Of a stretch of 64,000 bases of DNA, positions 1-8,837 are shown one piece after another (position 1 is the stretch's first letter; each line of letters begins with the position of its first letter). Source of the DNA: an uncultured Caulobacterales bacterium (GTDB lineage: Bacteria > Pseudomonadota > Alphaproteobacteria > Caulobacterales > Caulobacteraceae). The stretch lies in NCBI GenBank assembly GCA_903884425.1, contig CAISEP010000023.1:62001-126000 (forward strand), given 5' to 3'. The position numbers and the translations under genes were made by a program. The notes beneath the pieces were generated by a model. That model was given only the letters and a program-made list of their open reading frames with translations. It was not told where the DNA came from and made no database searches.

Positions 1-1428
1 GACGCCCGGCTGTTCGCCCTGTCCTATGACTTCGTCGGCGATCTGGCGGAGACCGCCGCCCTGGTCTGGCCCGCCCGCCCCGGGGCCAATGCCCCGCCGA
101 CCCTGGCCAGTGTGGTGGAGGAGCTGGAGGGGGCCGACCGCAAGACTGCCGCCGCCCGGATGGAGACCTGGCTGGACGCCCTGGACGCCGACGGGCGCTG
201 GGCGCTGCTGAAGCTGATCACCGGCGGGCTGCGGGTGGGGCTGTCGGTGCGCCTGGCCCGGCAGGCGGTGCTGATGCTGGCCGTTCCCGAGGCCGGACCC
301 GTGGTCCTCGGCGATCTGGAGGAGCTGTGGCACGGCCTCGCCCCTCCCTACACGGACCTGTTCGCCTGGCTGGAGGGCCGCGGCCCCCGCCCGGCGCCGG
401 ACCCCGCGGGCCGCTTCCGTCCCGCCATGCTGGCCCACGCCCTCGACGAGGAGACCGAGCTCGAGGCGATCACGCCCGACCTGTTCGCCGCGGAGTGGAA
501 GTGGGACGGGGTGCGGGTCCAGGCGGTGCGGGAACAGGGACAGGCGCGGCTCTATACCCGCACGGGAGAGGACATCTCCGCGGCCTTTCCCGACCTGATG
601 GGGGCGCTGGCCTTCGACGGGGTGATCGACGGGGAGTTGGTGGTGCGCCGGGGGGAGGTGCTGGGCAGCTTTTCCGACCTGCAGCAGCGGCTGAACCGCA
701 AGACCGCCACGGCGGCGCTGATGGCCGCCCACCCGGCGGCGATCCGGGCCTATGACCTGCTGGCCGAGGGGGGCGACGACCTGCGCCCCCTGACGTTCCG
801 CGAGCGCCGGGCCCGGCTGGAGGCCTTCGTGGCCGCACACACCGGCACCCGCCTCGACCTGTCGCCCCTGCAGCCCTTCGACGACCCGGCGCATCTGGCG
901 GCGCTCCGCGCGGACCCGCCGGAGGGGGACGCCCGGCTGGCGGAGGGGCTGATGCTGAAGCGCTGGGATAGCCCCTATCTGGCCGGGCGACCCAAGGGCC
1001 CGTGGTTCAAGTGGAAGCGGGCCCCGTTCCTGGTGGATGCGGTGATGCTCTATGCCCAGCGGGGGCATGGCCGACGCTCCGGCCTCTATTCGGACTTCAC
1101 CTTCGGGGTCTGGCGGGAGGGGGCGCTGACCCCCGTGGGCAAGGCCTATTCCGGCTTCACCGATGCGGAGCTGAAGCTGCTGGACCGCTATGTGCGGGAG
1201 AACACGGTGGAGACCTTCGGCCCCGTGCGCCGGGTGCGGGCGGAGCCGGATCACGGGGTGGTGCTGGAGATCGCCTTCGAGGGGCTGCAGCGGTCGCCGC
1301 GGCACCGGTCGGGGCTGGCCATGCGCTTTCCCCGCATCCACCGCCTGCGCCCGGACAAGCCGCCGAGGGAGGCGGACGACATCGCGGTGCTGGAGCGATT
1401 GTTGTCCGGCGGGGGCCTGCCGGGCTAG
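1..1428 (+). CDS. ATP-dependent DNA ligase (5' end outside window)
   Basis: The reading frame is open from the first base, so the N-terminus lies upstream; about 475 codons are visible, which suggests only some tens of residues are missing for a ligase of 530-550 aa. The nucleotidyl-transfer motifs are in order: the KWDG motif with the adenylated lysine at codon 167 (bases 499-501), then DGELVV, the EGLMLKR motif and WFKWKR near the end of the adenylation domain, followed by an OB-fold-like C-terminal part. The enzyme seals nicks in duplex DNA through an enzyme-AMP intermediate. In alphaproteobacteria this single-chain ligase often sits with a helicase, a phosphoesterase and a metallo-beta-lactamase-fold exonuclease in a repair cluster (family knowledge); those genes would lie left of the window. 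Family certain, exact repair role inferred. Confidence 0.93.
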   Translation, partial: DARLFALSYDFVGDLAETAALVWPARPGANAPPTLASVVEELEGADRKTAAARMETWLDALDADGRWALLKLITGGLRVGLSVRLARQAVLMLAVPEAGPVVLGDLEELWHGLAPPYTDLFAWLEGRGPRPAPDPAGRFRPAMLAHALDEETELEAITPDLFAAEWKWDGVRVQAVREQGQARLYTRTGEDISAAFPDLMGALAFDGVIDGELVVRRGEVLGSFSDLQQRLNRKTATAALMAAHPAAIRAYDLLAEGGDDLRPLTFRERRARLEAFVAAHTGTRLDLSPLQPFDDPAHLAALRADPPEGDARLAEGLMLKRWDSPYLAGRPKGPWFKWKRAPFLVDAVMLYAQRGHGRRSGLYSDFTFGVWREGALTPVGKAYSGFTDAELKLLDRYVRENTVETFGPVRRVRAEPDHGVVLEIAFEGLQRSPRHRSGLAMRFPRIHRLRPDKPPREADDIAVLERLLSGGGLPG

Positions 1429-1438
1429 GGTCCCGGTC

Positions 1439-1957
1439 ATGACACCTGAATTCACCCTGCGCCGCCTCACCCCCGACGACGCGGAAGCTTTCCGCGAGAT
1501 CCGGCTGGAGGGGCTGACCCTGACCCCCCAGGCCTTCACCGCCGCCCTGTCGCAGGAAGAGGCCCGGCCCCTGGAGGATTTCCGCCAGCGGATGGAGACG
1601 AACCATGTCCTGGGCGCCTTCGATGGCGACGGCCGACTGCAGGGGGTGATGGGCCTGACGATCTCCGACAGCCCCCGCACCGGCCATGTCGGCGGCGTCT
1701 GGGGGGTCTATCTGCGGGAGGCGGCCCGGGGCACGGGCCTGGCCCGGCGGATGCTGGAAACCCTGGTGGAGGCGGCCCGGGGGCGGGTGGAGGCGCTGGA
1801 CCTGGGGGTGGGCGTCTACAACACCGCTGCCCGGCGGCTCTATGAGTCCGTGGGCTTCGTGGAAATGGCCCGCCTGCCCCGGGTGGTGCGGGTGGAGGAC
1901 GTCTATTACGACGAGATGCTCATGCGCCTGACCTTCCCCGCCGCGCAGACGCCTTGA
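1439..1957 (+). CDS. GNAT-family N-acetyltransferase
   Basis: A protein of 172 aa with the GNAT layout: an N-terminal strand-helix start (TPEFTLRRLTPDDAEAF), a central acetyl-CoA-binding motif A around RGTGLARRML, and the late NTAARRLYESVGF motif typical of the family. It should transfer an acetyl group from acetyl-CoA to a small molecule or protein amine; the substrate cannot be read from sequence. The ATG lies 10 bases after the ligase stop, so it may be co-transcribed with the ligase. A perfect hairpin begins at the base after its stop and may end the transcript before metZ. Confidence 0.88.
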   Translation: MTPEFTLRRLTPDDAEAFREIRLEGLTLTPQAFTAALSQEEARPLEDFRQRMETNHVLGAFDGDGRLQGVMGLTISDSPRTGHVGGVWGVYLREAARGTGLARRMLETLVEAARGRVEALDLGVGVYNTAARRLYESVGFVEMARLPRVVRVEDVYYDEMLMRLTFPAAQTP

Positions 1958-1974
1958 CCGCGGGCGCCCCGCGG
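1958..1974 (+). terminator. GC-rich hairpin after the acetyltransferase
   Basis: A perfect 7-bp stem (CCGCGGG / CCCGCGG) with a 3-base loop starts immediately after the stop codon of the acetyltransferase. There is no T-run after it, so termination is only a possibility. It also lies about 35 bases upstream of the metZ start and could affect that leader instead. Confidence 0.35.
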
Positions 1975-2009
1975 CCCTATGCCCTGCCACCGATCAGAGG
2001 CGCACCCAC

Positions 2010-3209
2010 ATGTCCGGCACATCCAACTCCGAATCCCCCGACCAGTGGGGCCCCGCAACCCAGGCGGTCCGCGGCGGCATGACCCGCTCGCCCTTCGGCG
2101 AGACGGCGGAGGCCATGTTCCTCACCCAGAGCTTTGTCTATGACAGCGCCGAGGCGGCCAATGCCCGGTTCGCCGGGGAGAACCCGGGCTATATCTACAG
2201 CCGCTACGCCAATCCCACCGTGAAGATGTTCGAGGACCGCCTCGCCCTGATCGAGGGGGCGGAGTTCTGCCGCTCCACCGCGTCGGGCATGGCGGCGATC
2301 TTCACCGCCCTGACGGGTCTGGTGCGCGCAGGCGACCATATCCTGGCCAGCCGGGCCCTGTTCGGCTCCTGCCGCTGGCTGCTGACGGAGTATTTCCCCC
2401 GCTTCGGGGTGGAGACCAGCGTGGTGGACGGGCCGGACCTGGCCCAGTGGGAAAAGGGCTTTCGTCCCAACACAAAGGTCGTGCTGATCGAGAGCCCGGC
2501 CAATCCCCTGCTGGAAGTCGTGGACGTGGCCGCCATCTGCGCGCTGGCCCATGCCGCGGGTGCGAAGGTGATCGTGGACAATGTGTTCGCCACGCCGATC
2601 CTGCAGAAGCCCCTGCAGCTGGGGGCCGACATCGTCGTCTATTCCGCCACCAAGCACATCGACGGCCAGGGCCGGGTGATGGGGGGCGCGATCCTGGGGC
2701 CGACCCAGCTGCTGGAGGACGCCTATCGCGACATCCTGCGCCACACGGGTCCTGCCCTGTCGCCCTTCAATGCCTGGGTGCTGCTGAAGGGGCTGGAGAC
2801 CCTGGATCTGCGGGTGCGCCACCAGTCGCAGACGGCGGCGGTGCTGGCCGACCAGATCGCCCTGTCGCCCCATGTGCTGGCCATCCGTTATCCCACCCGC
2901 AAGGACCATCCGCAGCACGACGTGGCCATGCGCCAGATGAGCGCCGGTTCGACCCTGGTGGCCTTCGACTTCGGCACCCGGGAGAAGGCCTTTGCCTTCC
3001 TCAATGCCCTGCAGGTGATCGACATCTCCAACAATCTGGGGGATGCCAAGTCCATGGCGGTCCACCCGCCCACCACCACCCACCGGGCCATGAGCGAGGC
3101 GGACCGCCTGCAGATCGGCCTGACGGAGGGCTGGGTCCGCCTGTCCGTGGGCCTGGAGGACGTGGCCGACCTGTCGCGGGACATCGACCGCGCCCTCCAT
3201 GCGATCTAG
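2010..3209 (+). CDS. metZ: O-succinylhomoserine sulfhydrylase
   Basis: A PLP enzyme of 399 aa of the Cys/Met-metabolism family. It converts O-succinyl-homoserine plus sulfide to homocysteine (direct sulfhydrylation route to methionine). Family landmarks are YIYSRYANPT near residue 60 and the SATKHIDGQGR motif that carries the Schiff-base lysine and favours the sulfhydrylase MetZ over MetB/MetC. The ATG has an AGAGG about 9 bases upstream. The apaG reading frame follows at once, and metZ-apaG adjacency is common in Caulobacter relatives. No SAM-II riboswitch sequence is visible in the 52-base leader. Confidence 0.92.
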   Translation: MSGTSNSESPDQWGPATQAVRGGMTRSPFGETAEAMFLTQSFVYDSAEAANARFAGENPGYIYSRYANPTVKMFEDRLALIEGAEFCRSTASGMAAIFTALTGLVRAGDHILASRALFGSCRWLLTEYFPRFGVETSVVDGPDLAQWEKGFRPNTKVVLIESPANPLLEVVDVAAICALAHAAGAKVIVDNVFATPILQKPLQLGADIVVYSATKHIDGQGRVMGGAILGPTQLLEDAYRDILRHTGPALSPFNAWVLLKGLETLDLRVRHQSQTAAVLADQIALSPHVLAIRYPTRKDHPQHDVAMRQMSAGSTLVAFDFGTREKAFAFLNALQVIDISNNLGDAKSMAVHPPTTTHRAMSEADRLQIGLTEGWVRLSVGLEDVADLSRDIDRALHAI

Positions 3210-3213
3210 GCGC

Positions 3214-3630
3214 ATGGGCCGGAGGCTGGATCCCGTTCCCTACGAGGCCCGCACCCGCGATCTGGTGGTGCGGGTGAACCCCTATTTCCTGCCGGACCAG
3301 TCGGACCCGCAGGACCGCAAGTGGGTCTGGGGCTATGACGTGGAGATCGAGAACCACGGGACCGAGGTGGTGCAGCTGGTCTCCCGCCACTGGGTGATTA
3401 CCGACGCGCTGGGTCGGGTGGAGGAGGTCGAGGGCGACGGCGTGGTGGGCGAGCAGCCGGTGCTGAAGCCCGGCGAGGCGTTCCGCTACTCCTCCGGCTG
3501 TCCCCTGACCACGGCATCCGGGGTGATGGAGGGGGAGTACCGGATGGTCACCGCCGACGGCGAGACCTTCGAGGCCCTGATCCCCCCCTTCAGCCTGGAC
3601 CTGCCCGATCCCGGCCGGGTGGTGAACTAG
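3214..3630 (+). CDS. apaG: ApaG (Co2+/Mg2+ efflux-associated) protein
   Basis: A single-domain immunoglobulin-like protein of 138 aa with the conserved ApaG core: YDVEIENHGTEVVQL, SRHWVITDA, GVVGEQPVLKPGEAFRYSSG and the C-terminal EALIPPFSLD. ApaG domains occur alone in bacteria and fused in eukaryotic proteins; the bacterial role (linked genetically to cobalt/magnesium efflux) is not biochemically settled. The start is uncertain: the ATG at 3214 lies just after the metZ stop with a close AGG, and another in-frame ATG at 3199 would overlap metZ by 11 bases. Either way translation is probably coupled to metZ. Confidence 0.88.
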   Translation: MGRRLDPVPYEARTRDLVVRVNPYFLPDQSDPQDRKWVWGYDVEIENHGTEVVQLVSRHWVITDALGRVEEVEGDGVVGEQPVLKPGEAFRYSSGCPLTTASGVMEGEYRMVTADGETFEALIPPFSLDLPDPGRVVN

Positions 3631-3647
3631 CGTCACGTCCGGAGGGA

Positions 3648-3787
3648 GGTTCCCGCCTCAAGGGCGGGAATGACGGGGATATATCTATGATTTTATGATC
3701 GTCATTCCCGGGCCTGACCCGGGAACCCCGGTCAGAATGAAGCGCCATATCCGGAACGAGGTTCTCGGCTCAAGGCCGAGAATGACG
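3648..3787. repeat. Three copies of a 28-bp intergenic palindromic unit
   Basis: Three related units of about 28 bp lie between the convergent genes apaG and zapA: 3648-3675 (forward), 3700-3727 (inverted) and 3760-3787 (forward). Each reads GGTTCCCG or GGTTCTCG, a loop, the complementary arm, then AATGACG. The arms differ between copies (CCCGCC/GGCGGG, CCCGGG/CCCGGG, CTCGGC/GCCGAG) but remain complementary. The spacer between units one and two is AT-rich. Units of this form are scattered in many alphaproteobacterial genomes (general knowledge). Here they could act as bidirectional terminators. Confidence 0.85.
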
Positions 3788-3804
3788 GACGGAAAACAAC
3801 TCCC

Positions 3805-4140
3805 TCACCCCTCCAGGCGCAGGGTCAGGTCCTCGATCCGGGCGGCGGTGGAGGCGATGGCCCGGGCGGCGACGGCTTCCACCTCGGCCCGGGCGGTGCG
3901 CAGGCGCTCCAGCTCCGCTTCCAGCTGCTCGATGCGATAGCGCTGGTCCGCCGCCTCGTCCGCGGTCAGCAGGGCAGCCATCAGGAACAGGCGCAGCTCC
4001 CCCACCTGGCCCACGGCGTCGGCCACTTCCCGCACCTGGGAGTCGAAATTCCTGGCGAGGTTCGCCACATGGCTCTCCTGACCGTCCTCGCAGCCGACGC
4101 TGTAGGACCGCCCGTTGACGGTCACCGTCACTGTGGCCAT
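3805..4140 (-). CDS. zapA: Cell-division protein ZapA
   Basis: A protein of 111 aa with the ZapA layout: an N-terminal beta-strand segment (TVTVNGRSYSVGCEDGQE) that contacts FtsZ, then HVANLARNFDSQV and a long C-terminal coiled coil from about residue 60. ZapA tetramers bundle FtsZ filaments at the division site. The gene lies 3 bases downstream of the stop of a coiled-coil protein gene with which it commonly pairs in alphaproteobacteria, and points toward apaG with palindromic repeats between them. Confidence 0.9.
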   Translation of the reverse strand: MATVTVTVNGRSYSVGCEDGQESHVANLARNFDSQVREVADAVGQVGELRLFLMAALLTADEAADQRYRIEQLEAELERLRTARAEVEAVAARAIASTAARIEDLTLRLEG

Positions 4141-4143
4141 GGC

Positions 4144-4485
4144 CTAGTCCTCCGCCTGCAGATGATCGGCCATCTCGCCGGCCAGTTCCGCCGCCAGTGC
4201 CGCGCGCACCTCGGCTGCCGCGCGACCCAGCGCCGCGGAGGCCTCTGCCGCCACCTGTTCCAGGGCCTTTTCCCGGGCCCGGGCGGCGTCCAGGTCCGCG
4301 GCGAGCCGCGCCCGGTCCTCGGCAAAGGCATCGCTGTCCCCCGCCCGGGAGACGCGCTCCGCCAGGCGGGCTTCCAGACGGTTCAGCGCCAGTTCCAGCC
4401 GGCGGGTGGCGTCTCCGAGCGCCGTGTCGGAGGTCGCCGTACCGGCCTCTCCGGTCAGGTTCAGCTCCGGTTCCAGGTCCGTCAT
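4144..4485 (-). CDS. Coiled-coil protein upstream of zapA (DUF4164-like)
   Basis: A protein of 113 aa from the ATG at 4485, rich in Ala, Glu, Arg and Leu, predicted almost entirely helical (LELALNRLEARLAERV, then ARAREKALEQVAAEASAAL). No catalytic motif. Small helical proteins of the DUF4164 type regularly precede zapA in alphaproteobacteria, so a role in division-ring assembly is a reasonable inference, not shown. An in-frame start upstream (4512) would add nine residues. The region 4486-4776, between this gene and gap, is a divergent promoter region; two TTGAC-type hexamers are present near 4663 and 4679 but no convincing -10. Confidence 0.75.
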   Translation of the reverse strand: MTDLEPELNLTGEAGTATSDTALGDATRRLELALNRLEARLAERVSRAGDSDAFAEDRARLAADLDAARAREKALEQVAAEASAALGRAAAEVRAALAAELAGEMADHLQAED

Positions 4486-4776
4486 CCGCGCTTCATCCCC
4501 GCAGTCCCCCAAAGGCGTTTCACACGATCCACCGGGAAATGTTCATACAACGCTCTGCCAGCTTGTCACCCGAACTTCGCAAATCCCGGCCCCGTCCCTC
4601 CCCGGACCGGGTGCGGCCGCCGGGCCCCTCGACCGGCCGCCCGTCAGATTCGGTAACCGGATTTGACCGGTGCAGGGGTTGACTTCACCGCGTCCAGGCT
4701 CACAAACCCCGCCACACAACAGGCCCCGCCCGCTCAGTGCGGCGCGGCGAACCACAATTGCCGGGAGCAGTCTCAC

Positions 4777-5784
4777 ATGGCCCTTCGCGTCGCCATCAAC
4801 GGTTTTGGCCGGATCGGCCGTCTTGTCCTGCGCTCCATCGTCGAGCATGGCCGCACGGACATCGAGGTCGTGGCCATCAACGACCTGGGCCCCATCGAGA
4901 CCAATGCCCATCTGCTGCGCTACGACTCCACCCACGGCCGCTTCCCCGGTGCCGTGACCGTGAAGGGCGACACCCTGGACGTGGGCTTCGGCCCCATCAA
5001 GGTCACCGCCGAGCGGGACCCGGCCAAGCTGCCGCACGCCGAACTGGGCGTGGACATCGCCTTCGAGTGCACCGGTATCTTCACCAGCCGGGACAAGGCC
5101 GCCGCCCACCTGGCCGCCGGTGCCAAGCGGGTGCTGGTGTCCGCCCCCTGCGACAATGCCGACCAGACCATCGTCTATGGCGTGAACCACGGGGTTCTGA
5201 GCGCCGCGGACACGGTGGTGTCCAATGCGTCCTGCACCACCAACTGCCTCGCCCCCGTGGCCAAGGTGCTGCAGGAGCTGTGCGGGATCGAGCGCGGCTA
5301 CATGACCACCATCCACTCCTACACCAATGACCAGCCGTCCCTGGACCAGATGCACAAGGACCTGTACCGGGCCCGGGCCGCGGCCCTGTCCATGATCCCC
5401 ACCTCCACCGGCGCGGCCAAGGCCGTGGGCCTGGTGCTGCCGGAGCTGAAGGGCAAGCTGGACGGCTCCTCCGTGCGGGTGCCCACGGCCAATGTCTCCG
5501 TCGTGGACCTGAAGATCGTCCCCACCCGCAAGGTGACCGTGGACGAGATCAATGCCGCCATCACCGCCGCCGCCAACGGGGCGATGAAGGGCGTGCTGGC
5601 CGTCACCGACGAGCCGCTGGTGTCCACCGACTTCAACCACCAGCCCGCCTCCTCCACCGTGGCGCTGGCCCAGACCCAGGTGATCGAGGGCCAGCTGGCC
5701 CGCATCCTGACCTGGTACGACAACGAGTGGGGCTTCTCCACCCGCATGGCCGACACGGCGCTGGCCATGGCGAAGTTCCTGTAA
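4777..5784 (+). CDS. gap: Glyceraldehyde-3-phosphate dehydrogenase
   Basis: A protein of 335 aa converting glyceraldehyde 3-phosphate, NAD+ and phosphate to 1,3-bisphosphoglycerate in the cytoplasm. The N-terminal NAD fold begins with INGFGRIGR. The catalytic cysteine is in [12 protein letters not shown], and the conserved TIHSYTNDQ and C-terminal [12 protein letters not shown] follow. The ATG at 4777 has GGAG about 8 bases upstream; longer in-frame starts lack homology to the family. pgk follows 32 bases after the stop, so the two consecutive glycolytic steps are co-transcribed. Confidence 0.97.
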   Translation: MALRVAINGFGRIGRLVLRSIVEHGRTDIEVVAINDLGPIETNAHLLRYDSTHGRFPGAVTVKGDTLDVGFGPIKVTAERDPAKLPHAELGVDIAFECTGIFTSRDKAAAHLAAGAKRVLVSAPCDNADQTIVYGVNHGVLSAADTVVSNASCTTNCLAPVAKVLQELCGIERGYMTTIHSYTNDQPSLDQMHKDLYRARAAALSMIPTSTGAAKAVGLVLPELKGKLDGSSVRVPTANVSVVDLKIVPTRKVTVDEINAAITAAANGAMKGVLAVTDEPLVSTDFNHQPASSTVALAQTQVIEGQLARILTWYDNEWGFSTRMADTALAMAKFL

Positions 5785-5816
5785 GGCCGATCATTCTCCT
5801 CAGTCAGGACCCGCCC

Positions 5817-7013
5817 ATGTCCGCATTCCGCACCCTCGACGACGTCTCGGACCTGTCGGGCAAGACCGCCCTTGTCCGGGTGGACTTCAATGTCCCCATG
5901 GAGAACGGGTCGATCAGCGACGATACCCGCCTGCGGGTCGCCCTGCCGACGATCCGCGACCTGACCGGCAAGGGGGCGAAGGTGGCCCTGCTGGCGCACT
6001 TCGACCGGCCCAAGGGCCAGCGGGTGCCGTCCATGAGCCTGCAGCCCGTGGTGGCCCGCCTGTCGTCCCTGCTGGGCGCGCCGGTGGCCTTTGCCGAGGA
6101 CTGCATCGGCCCGGACGCCGCCGGTGCCATCGCCGCCCTGCCTGCGGGCGGGGTGCTGCTGCTGGAGAATGTCCGCTTCCACAAGGGCGAGGAGGCCAAT
6201 GACCCGGCCTTTGCCGAGGCCCTGGCGGCGCTCGGCGATGTCTATGTGAACGACGCCTTCTCCGCCGCGCACCGGGCCCACGCCTCCACCGAGGGGCTGG
6301 CTCACCGCCGGCCCGCCTATGCCGGCCGCTCCATGCAGCGGGAGTTGGAGGCGCTGCAGGCGGCGCTGTCCACGCCGAAGCGGCCCGTGGTGGGCGTGGT
6401 GGGCGGCTCCAAGGTCTCCACCAAGCTCGACCTGCTGCAGAACCTGGTGGGCAAGCTCGACAGCCTGGCCATCGGCGGCGGCATGGCCAACACCTTCCTG
6501 TTCGCGCAAGGTCACCCCGTCGGGGCCTCCCTGTGCGAGAAGGACATGGCCGACACCGCCCGGGCGATCATGGCCGAGGCCGCGAAAAAGGGCTGCGAGC
6601 TGCTGCTGCCGGTGGACCTGGTCTGCGCCGAGGACCTGAAGCCCGGTGTTGCCACCCACACCCGCGCCCTGGACGGGGTGGCGGACGGGGACAAGATCTT
6701 CGATGCGGGCCCGGCCTCCGTCGCCCGTCTGATTGCCGCCATCGATGCCGCCGCCACCGTGGTCTGGAACGGCCCGCTGGGCGTGTTCGAGGTTCCGCCC
6801 TTCGATGCGGCCACCGTGGCCGTGGCCCGGCATGCCGCGGCACTCGCCAAGGCCGGGAAGATCATTGCCGTGGCCGGAGGGGGCGACACCGTCGCCGCCC
6901 TGCATGCCGCAGGGGTCGCCGACGACTTCACCTTCGTCTCCACGGCCGGGGGCGCGTTCCTGGAATGGATGGAAGGCAAGGTCCTGCCGGGGGTCGAGGC
7001 CCTGAAGGCCTGA
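5817..7013 (+). CDS. pgk: Phosphoglycerate kinase
   Basis: A protein of 398 aa, the usual bacterial length. It transfers phosphate from 1,3-bisphosphoglycerate to ADP. Visible signatures are VRVDFNVPM near the N-terminus, the substrate-site stretch [21 protein letters not shown] at the domain hinge, WNGPLGVFE and the nucleotide-site GGGDTVAAL. It is the second gene of gap-pgk. The stop is only 3 bases from the end of the convergent dut, leaving no space for a classical terminator. Confidence 0.97.
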   Translation: MSAFRTLDDVSDLSGKTALVRVDFNVPMENGSISDDTRLRVALPTIRDLTGKGAKVALLAHFDRPKGQRVPSMSLQPVVARLSSLLGAPVAFAEDCIGPDAAGAIAALPAGGVLLLENVRFHKGEEANDPAFAEALAALGDVYVNDAFSAAHRAHASTEGLAHRRPAYAGRSMQRELEALQAALSTPKRPVVGVVGGSKVSTKLDLLQNLVGKLDSLAIGGGMANTFLFAQGHPVGASLCEKDMADTARAIMAEAAKKGCELLLPVDLVCAEDLKPGVATHTRALDGVADGDKIFDAGPASVARLIAAIDAAATVVWNGPLGVFEVPPFDAATVAVARHAAALAKAGKIIAVAGGGDTVAALHAAGVADDFTFVSTAGGAFLEWMEGKVLPGVEALKA

Positions 7014-7016
7014 ACC

Positions 7017-7478
7017 CTACCGTCCCGTGGAGCCGAAGCCCCCCTCGCCGCGGGCCGTCTCGGGCAGGACCTCCACCTCCTCGAACACGCCGCGGGTCAC
7101 GGGGGCGACCACCATCTGGGCGATGCGCTCCCCCCGCTGCACCACGAAGGGCTCCGCCCCGAGATTGATCAGGATGACCTTCAGCTCCCCCCGGTAGTCG
7201 CTGTCCACGGTCCCGGGGGAGTTCAGGCAGGTCAGGCCATGCTTCGCCGCCAGGCCGGACCGGGGCCGCACCTGCAACTCATAGCCCGGCGGGATCGCCA
7301 TGGAGAGACCGGTGGGGATCATCTGCCGCTCCCCGGGCCGGAGGGTCACGGGGGCGTCCTCGGGCACGGCGGCGCGCAGGTCCATGCCGGCCGCCCCCTC
7401 CGTCTCGTAGGCGGGCAGGGCCAGGCCCTGTCCATGGGGCAGGCGGCGAAGGGCGAGGGTGACGGTGGGCGTGCTCAT
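7017..7478 (-). CDS. dut: dUTP diphosphatase (dUTPase)
   Basis: A trimeric-type dUTPase of 153 aa hydrolysing dUTP to dUMP and pyrophosphate, which keeps uracil out of DNA and supplies dUMP. The five motifs are present in order: [32 protein letters not shown] (with the catalytic Asp and substrate Tyr), RGERIAQMV and the flexible C-terminal [10 protein letters not shown]. It lies 11 bases downstream of coaBC; the coaBC-dut pairing is familiar in alphaproteobacteria. Confidence 0.95.
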   Translation of the reverse strand: MSTPTVTLALRRLPHGQGLALPAYETEGAAGMDLRAAVPEDAPVTLRPGERQMIPTGLSMAIPPGYELQVRPRSGLAAKHGLTCLNSPGTVDSDYRGELKVILINLGAEPFVVQRGERIAQMVVAPVTRGVFEEVEVLPETARGEGGFGSTGR

Positions 7479-7489
7479 GGCCGAGACGG

Positions 7490-8719
7490 CTAGAGCGATT
7501 CCGCCGTGCCGGACAGGGGCCCCACCAGGGCCTCGGCGATGCGCAGGGCCAGGCGGCGGGCCACCTCGTCCTTCGGCAGGGAGGGCCAGGTCTCCACCCC
7601 GTCGGCGGTGACGAGGGAGACGGCATTGGCGTCCCCGCCCATCACGTCCCCGGACACGTCATTGGCCACGATCCAGTCGCAGCCCTTGCGCGCGCGCTTG
7701 GCCACGGCGTGGGGGATCACGTCGTTCGTCTCCGCGGCAAAGCCCACCACCAGGCGCGGCCGGTCGGGGCCGGGACGGGACAGGGTGGCCAGGATGTCCG
7801 GATTTTCCTCGAGCGTCAGGGGCGGCGGCGCGGCCCCTTCTCCCTTCTTGACCTTCCGCGCCTCGGTCGTGGCCGGACGCCAGTCGGCCACGGCGGCGAC
7901 CATGACGGCGGCATCGACCGGCAGGGCGGCGCGGGCGGCGTCCAGCATCTGGCGGGCGGTCTCCACCGACAGCCGATGCACACCGGCGGGGGCTGGGAGC
8001 GCGGTGGGGCCGGAGACCAGGGTCACCTCCGCCCCCAGACCGGCCAGGGCCGCGGCCAGGGCATAGCCCTGCTTGCCGGAGGAGCGGTTGGCGATGTAGC
8101 GCACCGGGTCGATGGGCTCGTGCGTCGGCCCGGCGGTGACCAGCACCCGTGTCCCGGCCAGCGGCCGATGGGCGGCGGGTGCTTCCAGCTGCGCGAGGAT
8201 GGCGGCCAGGATCGCTTCCGGCTCGGCCATGCGCCCGGGTCCGAACTCCCCGCAGGCCATGGCCCCCTCGTCCGGTCCGACGAAGCGGACCCCGTCGGCG
8301 GTCAGGGTGGCGAGATTGCGCTGCGTCGCCGGGTGCTGCCACATGCGCACGTTCATGGCCGGTGCCATCAGCACGGGCTTGTCCGTGGCCAGCAGGGCCG
8401 TGGTGGCGAGGTCCGGGGCAAGGCCCTGGGCCGCCTTGGCCATCAGGTCGGCGGTGGCGGGGGCGACCACGACGAGGTCGGCGCTGCGGGACAGCTGGAT
8501 ATGGCCCATCTCCGCCTCGTCCGTGAGGTCGAACAGCGCCTGGTACACCGGCTGGCCGGACAGGGCCGACAGGGACAGGGGCGTGACGAACTGGGCCCCG
8601 GCCTCGGTCAGGATGGCCCGCACGCCGATCCCGGCGCGTACCAGCAGGCGCACCAGTTCCAGCGACTTGTAGGCGGCGATCCCGCCCCCCACGATCAGCA
8701 GCACCGATTTCGTCTTCAC
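7490..8719 (-). CDS. coaBC: Bifunctional phosphopantothenoylcysteine decarboxylase / synthetase
   Basis: A bifunctional coenzyme A enzyme, 409 aa from the GTG at 8719. The N-terminal CoaC half is a flavin decarboxylase ([30 protein letters not shown] with the catalytic His, PAMNVRMW, and the [13 protein letters not shown] loop with its Cys). The C-terminal CoaB half joins cysteine to 4'-phosphopantothenate ([39 protein letters not shown]). The frame stays open upstream to 9190, but that stretch has no family similarity. GTG at 8719 puts the first strand exactly at the domain start; an in-frame ATG at 8773 is an alternative. The gene is divergent from the lipoprotein gene at 8838. Confidence 0.94.
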   Translation of the reverse strand: MKTKSVLLIVGGGIAAYKSLELVRLLVRAGIGVRAILTEAGAQFVTPLSLSALSGQPVYQALFDLTDEAEMGHIQLSRSADLVVVAPATADLMAKAAQGLAPDLATTALLATDKPVLMAPAMNVRMWQHPATQRNLATLTADGVRFVGPDEGAMACGEFGPGRMAEPEAILAAILAQLEAPAAHRPLAGTRVLVTAGPTHEPIDPVRYIANRSSGKQGYALAAALAGLGAEVTLVSGPTALPAPAGVHRLSVETARQMLDAARAALPVDAAVMVAAVADWRPATTEARKVKKGEGAAPPPLTLEENPDILATLSRPGPDRPRLVVGFAAETNDVIPHAVAKRARKGCDWIVANDVSGDVMGGDANAVSLVTADGVETWPSLPKDEVARRLALRIAEALVGPLSGTAESL

Positions 8720-8837
8720 CGGACCCTGTGTCTCCAACGAGGCCCTGCGGCCACATGTCTCAGGCCGCTGCATAGCAAGCGGCGAGACGTTCGCCAAATG
8801 TTCGGATAGATTGACAACCATGGGAGGTAGTTGAGCC

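Noticed and set aside
1958-2009. SAM-II riboswitch upstream of metZ
   Set aside because: The leader is only 52 bases and lacks the conserved metA-motif sequence; it shows only a plain GC-rich hairpin.
3631-3804. 6S RNA downstream of zapA
   Set aside because: The region is filled by three palindromic repeat units and is too short for 6S RNA with its central bubble.
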